Source of the DNA: an uncultured Bacteroides sp.
GTDB lineage: Bacteria > Bacteroidota > Bacteroidia > Bacteroidales > Bacteroidaceae
NCBI GenBank assembly: GCA_949289265.1
Contig: CASENE010000076.1
Location: 1-64,000 of the forward strand
Length of the DNA stretch: 64,000 nt
Reading direction: 5' to 3'
Shown piece after piece: positions 28,184-41,895 of this stretch (its first letter is position 1; the number at the start of each line of letters is the position of its first letter). The translations under genes were made by a program, and so were the position numbers. Under the pieces are notes generated by a model that was given only the letters and a program-made list of their open reading frames with translations, ran no database searches and had not been told where the DNA came from.

Positions 28184-31100
28184 ATGGAAAGACAAGAACA
28201 TGTAAGGAAAGACCTGCGGGTTATGAGCCTGGCGGTCTTGATGGCAGGAGCATTCCTGCAACCCAGCTTAGCCTTGCCCGTCAGTGGGGACATTGTTTCG
28301 GAGGCTATATCAGATGTCCGGCAGGTGGGAAACCTGGTGAAGGGCAAAGTGGTGGATGCCAACGGTGAGTCTATTCCGGGTGCCAGTGTGCGCCTGCAAG
28401 GGAAAGAAGGCGGCACTATAACCGACCTGGACGGCTTGTTTGAAGTGAAGGCGGTGCCGGGCGATGTGCTGGAATTTTCCTTTATCGGCTACGAGACACA
28501 GAAAATCACCGTGAAAGACATGAACCGTCCCTTGCACGTGGTGATGCAAGAAGACAATGCCCTGTTGGAAGAAGTCGTGGTAGTGGGCTATGGCACGCAG
28601 AAGAAAGTGAACGTGACCGGGGCTGTGGCCAGCGTGTCGGCCGACGTGTTGGAGAACCGTCCGCTCACCAGCTTGAGCCAGGGTTTGCAGGGCACCATCG
28701 CCAACTTGAACATGACCACCGGCAACGGTGCTCCGGGTACGGGCTATAGCTTCAATGTGCGAGGCACTACTTCCATCAATGGCTCTTCGCCTTTGGTGCT
28801 GGTAGACGGCGTGCAGATGGATCCGAACCTTATTAACCCGGCCGACGTGGAGAGCGTCTCGGTGCTGAAAGATGCTGCATCGGCTTCTATCTATGGTACG
28901 CAGGCGGCTTATGGCGTGGTACTTATCACGACGAAGAAAGGTAAAGAACAGAAACCGCAGGTATCGGTGTCGGCCAACTGGGCTTGGAACACGCCGACCC
29001 GTATGCCGGAATACATTGATTCGTGGTCGTATGCCAACTTCCTGAACGAGACGAACCGGAACTCGGGCGGAGGCGACTATTTCGACCAGAACTATATGGA
29101 TCACATCTATGCCTACTATACCGACCCCGAGCATAACTCGTCCGTGTTTGTAGACCCTTCAGACCCGGACAAGTATCAGTATTGCGGTAATACCGACTGG
29201 ATTCGCGAGTTGCGTAAGACCAATTCGCTGATGCAGCAGTACACCCTCTCCATTAACGGCGGTACGGATAAGACGACCTACTACGGTTCTATCGGCTTCC
29301 TGGATCAGGGCGGTATGTTGCGCTATTACGACGATACGTACCGGCGTGTCAATGCAGCGTTGAATGTCAATACCGAAATCCGCAAGTGGTTGCGTGTCGG
29401 CCTTCGCGTCAATTACAACAATAAGATACAGGACGCTCCTTACGGAACAAACAGCAACTCGATAGACGCTTCATTTTACGGGGCCGACTCAAAGCCTCTG
29501 ATGCCTGTCTACCATCCGGACGGGAATTTCTCCGGTCAGGGCTCTTATACCAACTATGCCTGCATCCAGGCGTTGTCTGGCAACCGCAACAACAAGGCCA
29601 ACGACCTGTGGCTGGGCGGGAACCTGCAACTGACCCCGCTGAAGGGATGGAACATCAAGCTGGACTACACGTTCAACCTCTACACTCTGCACAAAAAAGA
29701 GCATGGCAAGGAAATCATCGAGCACTATGCCAATCCGGACGTGACCACCATCTTCCCTCACACCACGCCCAGCCGCGTGAAATATACGGCTGATGATGAC
29801 TACTACCAGGTGGTCAACTTCTACAGCGACTACGAGCGCCAGTTTGGCAAGCACGGCCTGAAGTTTCTGGCTGGTTGGACCTACGAGCGCAAGGACTACC
29901 GCTGGTTCAGTGCCGAACGTCAGGGGCTTATTGCGCAAGACATTGCCGGACTGGATTTGGCCAACGGCGAGAAATACACCTCAAGCGGCGAGCATGCCTG
30001 GGCCACGATGGGATATTTTGCCCGTATCAACTACAACTATGACGACCGCTACCTGCTGGAGCTGAACGGACGTTATGATGGCTCATCCAAGTTTCCGTCT
30101 GATGAACGCTTTGTCTTCTTCCCCTCCGTATCGGCTGCCTGGCGCGTTTCCAACGAGAAGTTCTTTGAACCAGCCCGCAACTGGGTGGACGAACTGAAGC
30201 TGCGTGTCTCCTATGGCACGCTGGGCAACCAGAACGTAGGCGGCGATTATCCTTACATCTCGACCATGAACACCAACATGGAGATGGACTACCTGGTGGG
30301 TGGAAGCAAGATTGCCAGCGTCAGCCCCGGCGGGCTGGTCAGCTCGTTGTTAACCTGGGAGACGATGAAGCAGGTAGACGTCGGCATTGACTGGACAGCT
30401 TTCCGCAACCGCTTCTATGGCACGTTCGACTGGTATCAGCGCCGCACGCTGGACATGATTACAACGGGCACTCCGCTGCCGGCCGTGCTGGGCACCGGCA
30501 CGCCCAACGCCAATACGGCCGACCTGAAGACCAACGGCTGGGAGTTGACCGTGGGGTGGCGCGACCGCCTGAACAATGGTTTCTCTTATGACGTCAGCTT
30601 CATCCTGTCGGACTACAAGGCCACCATCACCAAGTTCAACAATCCCGAGGGCCTGATCAGCACCTATTACGAAGGCCAGCACATCGGCGATATCTGGGGC
30701 TTTGTCACCGAAGGCCTGTTCCAGAGCGACGGAGAGGTGGCAGCCCATGCCGACCAGTCGGAAATTTACGGTGGAGGCTGGTATCCGGGTGACGTGAAGT
30801 ACAAGGACTTGGACAACAACGGCAAAATCAGCTATGGAAAGTCTACGATTTATGACCCGGGCGACCGCAAGGTCATCGGCAACAGCGAGCCGCGCTATGC
30901 CTATGGACTCCGGGCCGACCTGTTCTATAAGGGATTTGACTTGAACATCTTCCTGCAGGGCATCGGCAAACGAGACATTGAGCTGGGCGGAAACCAGTTC
31001 TGGGGCTTTGGCAATGAATGGCACGTGCCCTTCCCTCATGCGCTGGATGCCTGGCGCGAGGATAATCGCGATGCTTACTTCCCCTGTTCGACCTTTGAGA

Positions 31101-31360
31101 ATGTCACCGGAAACCGTGTGACGCAGACCCGTTACCTGCAGGATGCCTCTTACTTGCGCCTGAAGAACATCACGCTGGGGTATACCCTCCCCAAGGCGTG
31201 GCTGGCCAAAGTGGGTGTGGAGAATCTGAGGCTCTATATCAGCGGACAGAACCTGCTGACGTTTGACCACTTGTTTGATATCTACGACCCGGAGACGCTG
31301 GGGCTGGATGTTTATCCCATCCAGAGGAGCATTTCTTTCGGCTTGAACATCACGTTGTAA
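28184..31360 (+). CDS. SusC-family TonB-dependent outer-membrane glycan transporter
   Basis: This is a 1058-aa protein. After an N-terminal signal region comes a carboxypeptidase-D regulatory-like domain (VKGKVVDANGESIPGASVRLQGKEGGTITDLDGLFEVKA), then the TonB box/plug (EEVVVVGYGTQKKVNVTGAVASVSADVLENRP), then a large beta-barrel ending in a hydrophobic SISFGLNITL strand. SusC proteins import oligosaccharides together with the SusD lipoprotein encoded 39 nt downstream. The pair lies between GH92 and GH2/GH29 genes and shares their operator boxes, so it is the importer of this polysaccharide locus. The substrate is inferred only from the enzymes. Confidence 0.95.
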   Translation: MERQEHVRKDLRVMSLAVLMAGAFLQPSLALPVSGDIVSEAISDVRQVGNLVKGKVVDANGESIPGASVRLQGKEGGTITDLDGLFEVKAVPGDVLEFSFIGYETQKITVKDMNRPLHVVMQEDNALLEEVVVVGYGTQKKVNVTGAVASVSADVLENRPLTSLSQGLQGTIANLNMTTGNGAPGTGYSFNVRGTTSINGSSPLVLVDGVQMDPNLINPADVESVSVLKDAASASIYGTQAAYGVVLITTKKGKEQKPQVSVSANWAWNTPTRMPEYIDSWSYANFLNETNRNSGGGDYFDQNYMDHIYAYYTDPEHNSSVFVDPSDPDKYQYCGNTDWIRELRKTNSLMQQYTLSINGGTDKTTYYGSIGFLDQGGMLRYYDDTYRRVNAALNVNTEIRKWLRVGLRVNYNNKIQDAPYGTNSNSIDASFYGADSKPLMPVYHPDGNFSGQGSYTNYACIQALSGNRNNKANDLWLGGNLQLTPLKGWNIKLDYTFNLYTLHKKEHGKEIIEHYANPDVTTIFPHTTPSRVKYTADDDYYQVVNFYSDYERQFGKHGLKFLAGWTYERKDYRWFSAERQGLIAQDIAGLDLANGEKYTSSGEHAWATMGYFARINYNYDDRYLLELNGRYDGSSKFPSDERFVFFPSVSAAWRVSNEKFFEPARNWVDELKLRVSYGTLGNQNVGGDYPYISTMNTNMEMDYLVGGSKIASVSPGGLVSSLLTWETMKQVDVGIDWTAFRNRFYGTFDWYQRRTLDMITTGTPLPAVLGTGTPNANTADLKTNGWELTVGWRDRLNNGFSYDVSFILSDYKATITKFNNPEGLISTYYEGQHIGDIWGFVTEGLFQSDGEVAAHADQSEIYGGGWYPGDVKYKDLDNNGKISYGKSTIYDPGDRKVIGNSEPRYAYGLRADLFYKGFDLNIFLQGIGKRDIELGGNQFWGFGNEWHVPFPHALDAWREDNRDAYFPCSTFENVTGNRVTQTRYLQDASYLRLKNITLGYTLPKAWLAKVGVENLRLYISGQNLLTFDHLFDIYDPETLGLDVYPIQRSISFGLNITL

Positions 31361-31399
31361 CACAGACACAATCAATAATATACTCTAAAATCTGATTAT

Positions 31400-33103
31400 A
31401 TGAAATCATTAAAGAACTATCCATACTTGCTGGCAATGGCCGCTTTGTGTGCAACGCCTCTGCTGCATTCGTGTGCGGACATGCTGGATTTGTATCTGGA
31501 GTCGTCTATCTCCGACCAGAACTTCTGGAAAAGCGAGCAAGACCTTGAACTTTTTGCCAACGGCTTCTATGGCATCTTGCCGGGTGCACAGGGGCCGGGC
31601 GCCGATGACCAGTCGGACTGTTATGTCAATGAGAAGCCCAACACCTGGCTCTTCAACCTGGAGACCATCCCCACCAGCGGAGGCGGATGGAGCAGCGGTG
31701 ACTGGGGCAATATCCGCTCGGCCAACTACTTCATGAACCGTTATTCTACCGTGACGGGCGATGCCGAGCGCATCAACCAGCAGGTGGCCGTCGTGCGCTT
31801 CTTTCGCGCATGGGAGTATTTCTACAAGATACGCCGATTTGGCAATGTACCTTGGTATGAAACCGACTTGAATACCGATTCCGAAGAACTGTATAAGGGA
31901 CGCGATGACCGCAAGGATGTCATTCCGCACGTGTTGGAAGACCTGGATTTTGCTATCGAGCACCTGCCCGAAGCCTCCGATGTGGAGACGGGGCAGTTGC
32001 ACCGGTCCGCTGCATTGGCCTTCAAGTCGCGCGTGTGTCTTTATGAAGCCTCTTACCGCAAGTATCATAACTTGGGCGATTATGAAGATCTCTTCCGTCA
32101 GGCTGCCGATGCCGCCTGGCTGGTGATGAGCTCCGGGAACTATGCCGTGTGGAGCACGGGCGACCCCGAGCACGATTATTATGACCTCTTCGTGCAGGAA
32201 GACCTTTCTGCGAACAGCGAGTGCATCATGCCGCGCGTGTATGTGGCCGACCTGTTGATGCAGAACAATACCCGGCAGATGGAGGAATCCTATACCGGGA
32301 TGAGCCGCGCCATGTTCGAGCAGTATCTCTGTGCCGACGGACTGCCCACGGCGGTCAGCCCCACGTGGGGCAGCGAGGCGCCCTTGTTTGCCGACGAAGT
32401 GCTGCGTCGTGACCCCCGTTTGCGTCAGAGCATTGACAACCCGACCTTGCCCTACAAGCAGAATGCCGACGGGACGGTTACCGTTCACGAACAGCCCTTG
32501 CTGGACACCAAGTATTGCACCACGGGCTACCACGTCATGAAGTGGCACTCCACCGACCCCGCACAGTGGAACCTGGCTCAGTCCACGCTGGACGTTTTCA
32601 TCTTCCGCTACGCCGAAGTCCTGTTGAACTATGCCGAGGCCAAGGCCGAACTGAATCAGTGCGGACAGGCGGCGCTGGATTCTACCGTCAATGCTCTGCG
32701 CGACCGTGTAGACCTGCCGCATCTGAAGGTAGAAGTGGGCTACACCGACCCCAATTGGCCCGACTATGGCTATCAGCTCAGCCCGTTGCTTTACGAGATA
32801 CGCCGCGAGCGTTCGGTAGAACTGCTGGGCGAAGGTTTCCGCTGGGATGACATCGTGCGTTGGGCAGCCGGCAAGCTGATTGAGAATCCCAAGACCATGT
32901 TGGGCATATGGATCTCTGACGAGATGCGGGCCGCCTATGGCGATTCATTCTCCCGTGAGGTGAACGACGACGGCTATTTGGTAGTGTACCCCGGCAATGA
33001 TTCTCGCACCTGGGACGACAAGCTCTACCTGCATCCCATACCTATCGACCAGACCACGCTGAACCCCAACCTCCTGCCCAACAATCCGGGCTGGGGCGAT
33101 TGA
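31400..33103 (+). CDS. SusD-family glycan-binding lipoprotein (RagB/SusD)
   Basis: This 567-aa protein has the signal peptide MKSLKNYPYLLAMAALCATPLLHSC, with the lipobox cysteine at the end. SusD features include the N-terminal ISDQNFWKSEQDLELFANGFYG, a TPR core with AFKSRVCLYEASYRKYHN, FRYAEVLLNYAEAKAELNQ, and the C-terminal YEIRRERSVELLGEGFRWDDIVRW. It caps the SusC barrel on the cell surface and binds glycan. It is the second gene of the operon and ends before a strong terminator. Confidence 0.95.
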   Translation: MKSLKNYPYLLAMAALCATPLLHSCADMLDLYLESSISDQNFWKSEQDLELFANGFYGILPGAQGPGADDQSDCYVNEKPNTWLFNLETIPTSGGGWSSGDWGNIRSANYFMNRYSTVTGDAERINQQVAVVRFFRAWEYFYKIRRFGNVPWYETDLNTDSEELYKGRDDRKDVIPHVLEDLDFAIEHLPEASDVETGQLHRSAALAFKSRVCLYEASYRKYHNLGDYEDLFRQAADAAWLVMSSGNYAVWSTGDPEHDYYDLFVQEDLSANSECIMPRVYVADLLMQNNTRQMEESYTGMSRAMFEQYLCADGLPTAVSPTWGSEAPLFADEVLRRDPRLRQSIDNPTLPYKQNADGTVTVHEQPLLDTKYCTTGYHVMKWHSTDPAQWNLAQSTLDVFIFRYAEVLLNYAEAKAELNQCGQAALDSTVNALRDRVDLPHLKVEVGYTDPNWPDYGYQLSPLLYEIRRERSVELLGEGFRWDDIVRWAAGKLIENPKTMLGIWISDEMRAAYGDSFSREVNDDGYLVVYPGNDSRTWDDKLYLHPIPIDQTTLNPNLLPNNPGWGD

Positions 33104-33146
33104 TAGGCTTCGCATAACACTGCGTCCCCGGTAGACGTTCTCCTCA

Positions 33147-33203
33147 CCGCGGACTACACGGACAGCATCCCGATGCTCTCTGCGTAGTCCGCGGTTCTTT
33201 TTG
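33147..33203 (+). terminator. Rho-independent terminator after susD
   Basis: CCGCGGACTAC (33147-33157) pairs perfectly with GTAGTCCGCGG (33184-33194), followed by TTCTTTTTG. Confidence 0.75.
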
Positions 33204-33285
33204 TGGTGGGGAGGAGGGAAAGCGATCTTTAAAGAGGGTATTTTATATGCAAGCAGGCAGGATGAAATGAATATATCTTGTTGCT

Positions 33286-33384
33286 TTTAGGCGCGGATTA
33301 CGCGGATTATTTATAGGACAAAACACTGAATCTCACTGCTATTTAAAGAATATATCCGTGAAATCCGCGTAATTCGCGCCTAAA
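33286..33384. repeat. Imperfect palindrome with 24-nt arms (GCGCGGATTACGCGG type)
   Basis: TTTAGGCGCGGATTACGCGG (from 33286) is matched on the other strand by TTTAGGCGCGAATTACGCGG (from 33384 backwards), with one mismatch in 20. The inner spacer is about 50 nt. It lies in the convergent gap between susD and the GH2 gene. No coding sequence is seen in this gap (33104-33527). Confidence 0.65.
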
Positions 33385-33410
33385 TGTTCGTATCAACTAT
33401 ATACGAACAT
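33384..33410. repeat. Perfect 10-bp inverted repeat
   Basis: ATGTTCGTAT (33384-33393) and ATACGAACAT (33401-33410) flank 7 nt. It directly abuts the larger palindrome. It may be a hairpin or a protein site and has no T-run. Confidence 0.5.
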
Positions 33411-33527
33411 CTACTTAAGTAATTTTATTTTGATACGCACGCCTATAATCAGAGGCATGCACGCCTGTACTCGGAAGTAAGAGGGGAGTTGAGAAGGATC
33501 CAGGCTTTCATCTTGTCCCGCACGTTG

Positions 33528-37436
<3,909 letters not shown>

Positions 37437-37477
37437 TCAAAACTCTTTTTTGATACGCCCTCCTTCTTCAGCGCTTG

Positions 37478-38932
37478 TTATTGAAACAATTCAGATTGTT
37501 TGTACACGCCAAAGCTGTGCAGAGCGGGGCAGGCCCGTCCGTCTTCGATGCGCAGGCGGACGTAACGCGCTTTGACGGGAGCGAAGCGTACAATCCATTT
37601 GTGGCCGATGCATTGCTTGCCCGTGGCTTCGGCAATGGGTGTCCAGCGGCGGCCGTCGTCCGAGTATTCCACGCTCCAGCGCGACGTGCGGTGGCCCAGC
37701 TCAATGACTTCTTCCGCCATCAGGCAGTCGAAGGTGGCAGCCTTAGAGAGCCGGAACACGATGTCGCTCTTCACCTGTCCGTCCTTGCCGGCATAGTAGG
37801 TGTCGGGGTTGCCGTCGGTCAGATGTTTGGCCGCATACTTGCCGCCGCGGTCGTTGGTAGCCGTCACCCGGCTTCCGGCCAGCAGGTTGTGCCCGAAGGT
37901 CTCTTTCAGTCCCTGGGCCAGCAGAGCTACGTGCAGCGAGTCGGTGGGATGAATCAGTCCCCGGCGGTCGGGCGGCAGGTTGAGCAGCAGGACGCTGTTG
38001 TGGCCCACCGACGAGCAGTAGATGTCCCACAGTTCCTTGACCGACTTCACGCGAACGTCCTCCTCGGTGTGGTAGAACCAACTGGGACGGATGGATACGT
38101 CGGTCTCGGCCGGCACGTAGGCATCGCCGTCCCACACGCCCTCGTTCAGTGCCTGATAATAAGCAGCCTCGTCGCGGATGGCTACCGAGTCGGTCGTGGC
38201 CCAGCAGGGGTCGCCGGCCTGTCCGGCCTCGTTGCCCATCCAGCGCACGTCGGCAAAAGGATAAGAGTTCTTGGTGCCGAAGATGACGCAGTCCGGCTGC
38301 AGGCGACGTACGATTTCGTGCCACTGGGTGTAGAGCGGCGTGGTCAGTTCGTCGGCGCCTGCGCCGTCCCACCATGTCTCCCAGATTTTGCCGTATTGGC
38401 TCATCAGTTCCGTCAGTTGGGCAGCGTAGTAGTGCTTGTAGCGTTCGGTGCTATAGTCCGGATGCAGATGCTCGTGGCGGTCGTGCGGCCCCAGGTAGAT
38501 GCCGGCTTTGATGCCATATTCCTCGCAGGCGTCCACAAACTCGCGCACTACGTCGCCCTTGCCCCCTTTCCAAGCCGCGTTCTTCACGCAGTAGTCCGTG
38601 TATTGGCTGGGCCAGAGGCAGAAGCCGTCGGCATGTTTGGCCGTCAGGATGGCAGCGGGGATACCGGCCGATTTCAATGTCTGCATCCATTGGGTGCAGT
38701 CAAGGGCGGTGGGGTTGAAGATGGCGGCCGGAGCCGTGCCGTCGCCTTCGTTCACAAAGTCTTCAAACGTGTTGATGCCGAAGTGGAAGAGAGCAATCAT
38801 TTCGCGGTCGTACCATTCCAGTTGCCGCTGGCTGGGGACGAGGCCGCAGGGTTCGGGTGCTTTCTGGGCCACGACGCTCGTGGCGGCTGCCGCGCTTATC
38901 CCGGCGGCGAGGAAGAGTCTTTTCAGTTTCAT
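37478..38932 (-). CDS. GH29 alpha-L-fucosidase with C-terminal carbohydrate-binding domain
   Basis: This is a 484-aa protein. The signal peptide MKLKRLFLAAGISAAAATSVVAQ is followed by a GH29 barrel: MIALFHFGINTF, ILTAKHADGFCLWPS, GIKAGIYLGPHDRHE, ETWWDGAGADE (the Asp near residue 187 is the expected nucleophile), and NLPPDRRGLIHPTDS. The C-terminal part (residues about 350-484) is an F5/8-type C/CBM32-like domain (ATFDCLMAEEVIELGHRTSRWSVEY, PVKARYVRLRI). The enzyme releases fucose from host glycans. Its promoter carries the same triple TTAAYC boxes as GH92 and susC. It is followed on the same strand by the GH2 gene. Confidence 0.92.
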   Translation of the reverse strand: MKLKRLFLAAGISAAAATSVVAQKAPEPCGLVPSQRQLEWYDREMIALFHFGINTFEDFVNEGDGTAPAAIFNPTALDCTQWMQTLKSAGIPAAILTAKHADGFCLWPSQYTDYCVKNAAWKGGKGDVVREFVDACEEYGIKAGIYLGPHDRHEHLHPDYSTERYKHYYAAQLTELMSQYGKIWETWWDGAGADELTTPLYTQWHEIVRRLQPDCVIFGTKNSYPFADVRWMGNEAGQAGDPCWATTDSVAIRDEAAYYQALNEGVWDGDAYVPAETDVSIRPSWFYHTEEDVRVKSVKELWDIYCSSVGHNSVLLLNLPPDRRGLIHPTDSLHVALLAQGLKETFGHNLLAGSRVTATNDRGGKYAAKHLTDGNPDTYYAGKDGQVKSDIVFRLSKAATFDCLMAEEVIELGHRTSRWSVEYSDDGRRWTPIAEATGKQCIGHKWIVRFAPVKARYVRLRIEDGRACPALHSFGVYKQSELFQ

Positions 38933-38973
38933 GGTTTTGTTGAACGTTTAGTTAAGAAAATAATAGGATGTCG

Positions 38974-39019
38974 CAAAGGTAAGGCCGGTTGCTTAGGAAA
39001 GGGGTTAATCGCCGGTTAA
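38974..39019 (-). promoter_or_regulatory. GH29 promoter with triple TTAAYC operator
   Basis: On the minus strand: TTAACC (39019-39014), TTAACC (39008-39003), CTAAGC (38996-38991), 9 nt, TACCTTTG (38981-38974). Box spacing 11 and 12 and the 9-nt gap equal those at the susC and GH92 promoters. The susC and GH29 sequences align over more than 40 nt. Confidence 0.7.
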
Positions 39020-39103
39020 CGGGAGCGGTTCCCTGCTTAATCCTGGGCTTTGGACAGGCCGTTTGCGTTGTTTCTTAACTTCTTTTCAGATAAAGGGGAC
39101 GGT

Positions 39104-41740
39104 TTAGGCGGTGGGCAGTCCGGTCTCTTCAAAGCGGACGGGATAGTCTTCGCCCATGGTCTGGCGATAGGCCGTGGCGAAGGTTGCATAGGTTTGCAGT
39201 GCCTTGTCATATTGGTTGCGGCGGCGGTAGGTAGCGACGGCTGCGTTTAGGGCCGCCTCGGACAGCGGGTCCCATGTCTGTAGAATCTTACACAAGGCCA
39301 GCGTCGGGCTGCCGGTCTGGCGGCCTATCTGTTGCTCCAGAAAAGAGATGGCAAACGATTCTACCTGTTGCTTGGCATAGTCGAACAGTTCGGCGCGGGT
39401 CGTGTCCAGGAAGCGTCCGCGGGATAGCAGCTGAATCAACTCGTTGTTAGCTTCCGGCGTGTCGGGCAGCAGGGTCAGCTTGTGGGTCAGCGTGGCCAGG
39501 CGCAGGAAGTCGCAGTAGCAGGCTTCCGACAGTTCCAGGCAGTAATAACCCTGGCGATGGGTCAGTTCGATGCCGTCCATGTCTTGTAGTGCCTTGCGCA
39601 GGTGGTTGATGTGGACGTTCTTCAGGTTCTTTATCTTGTCTTCGGGCTTGTCGGGCCAGAACAGCACGTTCAGGTCGGCCGACAGAACGCCGTCTTTCAG
39701 CACACTGTTGATTAATATATATAGGAAGAGGTGGCGTATCTTGGGACTGAACAAGTGGCTGATGTCCCGTCCTTGCCGGTCGGTGGCACAGAACGGGCCG
39801 AAGAGGCAGAGTACGTTGCGGGTGGGGAGGACGAGCGGGGTGTAGGCAGGGCTGTCGCTCTTCTTCTCTTCTAGGTTAGCTGTCTCTTGTTGACGGATTT
39901 GCCGGGAAGAAGGAGCAGGCTCTTCTGCCGGTGGCGTCTGCTGAAGAGACGGTACCGGTGAGGGGGCTGAGTTTTTGGGGGGAACGGCTGCCGGCGTCTT
40001 TTTGAAACGCGGGCGATGTCTTTTGCCGACGATAGCAATCCCTACTGTCAGTATCACTACGGCAACGGCTATCCACCACCTGGAGGAGGCCTTTTCTGCT
40101 GGCTGATGCGCGTAGCGGCAGACAGCCGCTTCCGTCACCGGCGGGGCGCTGAGGGCATAGATGCGCGTTTCGTTGTCTCCATATTTCCCGAACTCTTGTA
40201 TCACGCAGTAGAACTCGTGCAGCCGGGCGCTGTAGTAGAGGTTGGCATTCGTGGCGATTTCTTCGGATACCATGGGGATGCTGTCGCCCAACGCCTCCAT
40301 CCGGCCGTCGGCAATGGAGAGGCGGTGCAGACGCAGGTAGGTGCGAGGCTTGTATTCCGGATAAATCAGCAGGTATAGCCACTTCCCGTCCGGCGAGGGT
40401 ATCATGTCTCGGGTAGGGACATGGTTCTCGGCAGGAGCTTCCTGTTCCCACAGCTTTTCGATACGCAAGGATGTGAAGTCCAGGCGGTACAAGTCATAGT
40501 AATAGCGGATACCCACGCTTTGGTCGCCGGCCTCATTGCCTTTTCCGCCATACAGATAGGCATGTTGTCCGTCCGGTGCCATCGCCATGGCCGCAAAGAA
40601 CCGGGGAGGAATGCTCGGCCCCTCGAAAGCGATGGTGTCCCAGTCGTTTGTCTTCAGGTCATAGCCGATGAATGAGTTGTAGTAACTGCGGTTGCCATAG
40701 CCGCCGAAAAGCAGGATGCGTTTGCGTTTCTGGTCGAACACCCCACCGTGGTGGTGCATCTGCAGGTTGATGGGGTCTTGGTCGATGCGTTGCCACTGGC
40801 GGCTGTCGGGGTCGATGCGGGCCATGTATGTCTCCGCTTCGTTCAGTTCATACGCGTAGATGCAACTGTCCGGTTCGTCGTAGAAGCACATGCCCAAGCG
40901 GATGGGCAATGCCGGAGAATCATAGGGTAGCCCTTGTGCCGTATGCTGATACGGGTCGTAGACCATGAGTGAATCGCGGTTGTAGATATAGGCCTGTTGC
41001 CGGCTGTTGGAGAACACAAAGCCGGCAGGCGACAGAGAGTGATAGCGGTACAGCAGTTTCCAGTGGTACGCATCGTTGATGAGTCAGTTGGGATTCTTTA
41101 CCCGTCCCGTCACGATGTCGTGGCTGTCGTGCACATCCGTTCCCGTGCTTTCGTCCAGCGGGAACTCCCAGCGTTTGCCGTCGCATTTCACTTGCAGCTT
41201 CCGCAGGCAGAACGAGGCAGTCTCCAGGATGTGCCGGTACATGCCGAAATACAGTTGCGGGGTGAATATTCCGCCGGTTGAGCGGCTCATGCCGATGTTG
41301 TTGATCGTGGCCGAATCGGTTCCGATGCAGATTGTGGCCCGGTCGGAGGCGAAGTCCAGCCGGATGGAAATCGGTTGCCAGTGGCGGTGAAGTTCCGTGG
41401 CAGGCAGGCTGGCTGTATGGAAGATTTGTTGCCCGTCTTGCGAAAACATGAAGTTGCCCGTCTTGTCCTGCGGGTTGTAAACGTAGTTCAGGTTATAAGC
41501 CAGTTCGCTTCCCGCATCTTTCAGGTAAAAGATGTAGCCGGGGCTTTCTATATTCTGGGCATTGTATTCGAAAGATAGCGAGAGGTGCCGGGTTGCTGGC
41601 AGTGCCTGGTCTCCTTGAAATACGCAGAGCGACGACCGCTCGGCAATCCGATTTTCGTTTCCATAGAACCGCAGCCCTTGCGCACTGCAGGGATATAGAG
41701 AGGACAGGAACAGGAATAAGAGGCAATAGATGATTCTCAT
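39104..41740 (-). pseudogene. Membrane-spanning SARP-like sensor-regulator interrupted by an in-frame TGA
   Basis: One reading frame of 878 codons is broken by a single TGA at 41086-41084. The first part has a signal peptide (MRIIYCLLFLFLSSLYPCSA) and a LamG-like beta-sandwich ending VKNPN. Directly after the TGA the same frame continues LINDAYHWKLLYRYHSLSP into kelch-like repeats (LLFGGYGNRSYYNS, AYLYGGKGNEAG). A transmembrane helix follows (WWIAVAVVILTVGIAIVG), then a proline-rich linker, and a cytoplasmic C-terminus with an OmpR/SARP-type winged helix (KIRHLFLYILINSVLKDG, NVHINHLRKALQDMDG) and TPR-like BTAD segment. The TGA probably replaces a TGG (Trp). The layout is a one-component periplasmic glycan sensor fused to a DNA-binding domain. 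It lies directly upstream of GH29-GH2 on the same strand and is a candidate regulator of the locus, possibly inactivated. Confidence 0.65.
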
Positions 41741-41776
41741 ACGGCAGTCGTTGTTTATTTTTTCATCGGATGGGCG

Positions 41777-41784
41777 CAAAAGTA
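41777..41784 (-). promoter_or_regulatory. Possible -7 element of the sensor-regulator gene
   Basis: The minus-strand TACTTTTG fits TAnnTTTG and lies 36 nt upstream of the ATG at 41740. No clear -33 element is seen. Confidence 0.35.
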
Positions 41785-41857
41785 CAAAAAAAGTGAAAGA
41801 TTTAAGTGCTATCGGTGCTTTTTATCCGAATAATGCGGTACTATCTGCAAAAAGCCG

Positions 41858-41865
41858 TATATTTG
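41858..41865 (+). promoter_or_regulatory. Possible -7 element of guaB
   Basis: TATATTTG, 30 nt upstream of the guaB ATG, fits the Bacteroides TAnnTTTG. The -33 region lacks a good TTTG. Confidence 0.4.
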
Positions 41866-41895
41866 CACGCAATAAATTCCTAAAGTACATACTAT

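Noticed and set aside
41084-41086. TGA in the sensor gene as a selenocysteine codon
   Set aside because: There is no selenoprotein-like context or visible hairpin requirement, and a Trp codon one base away explains it better.
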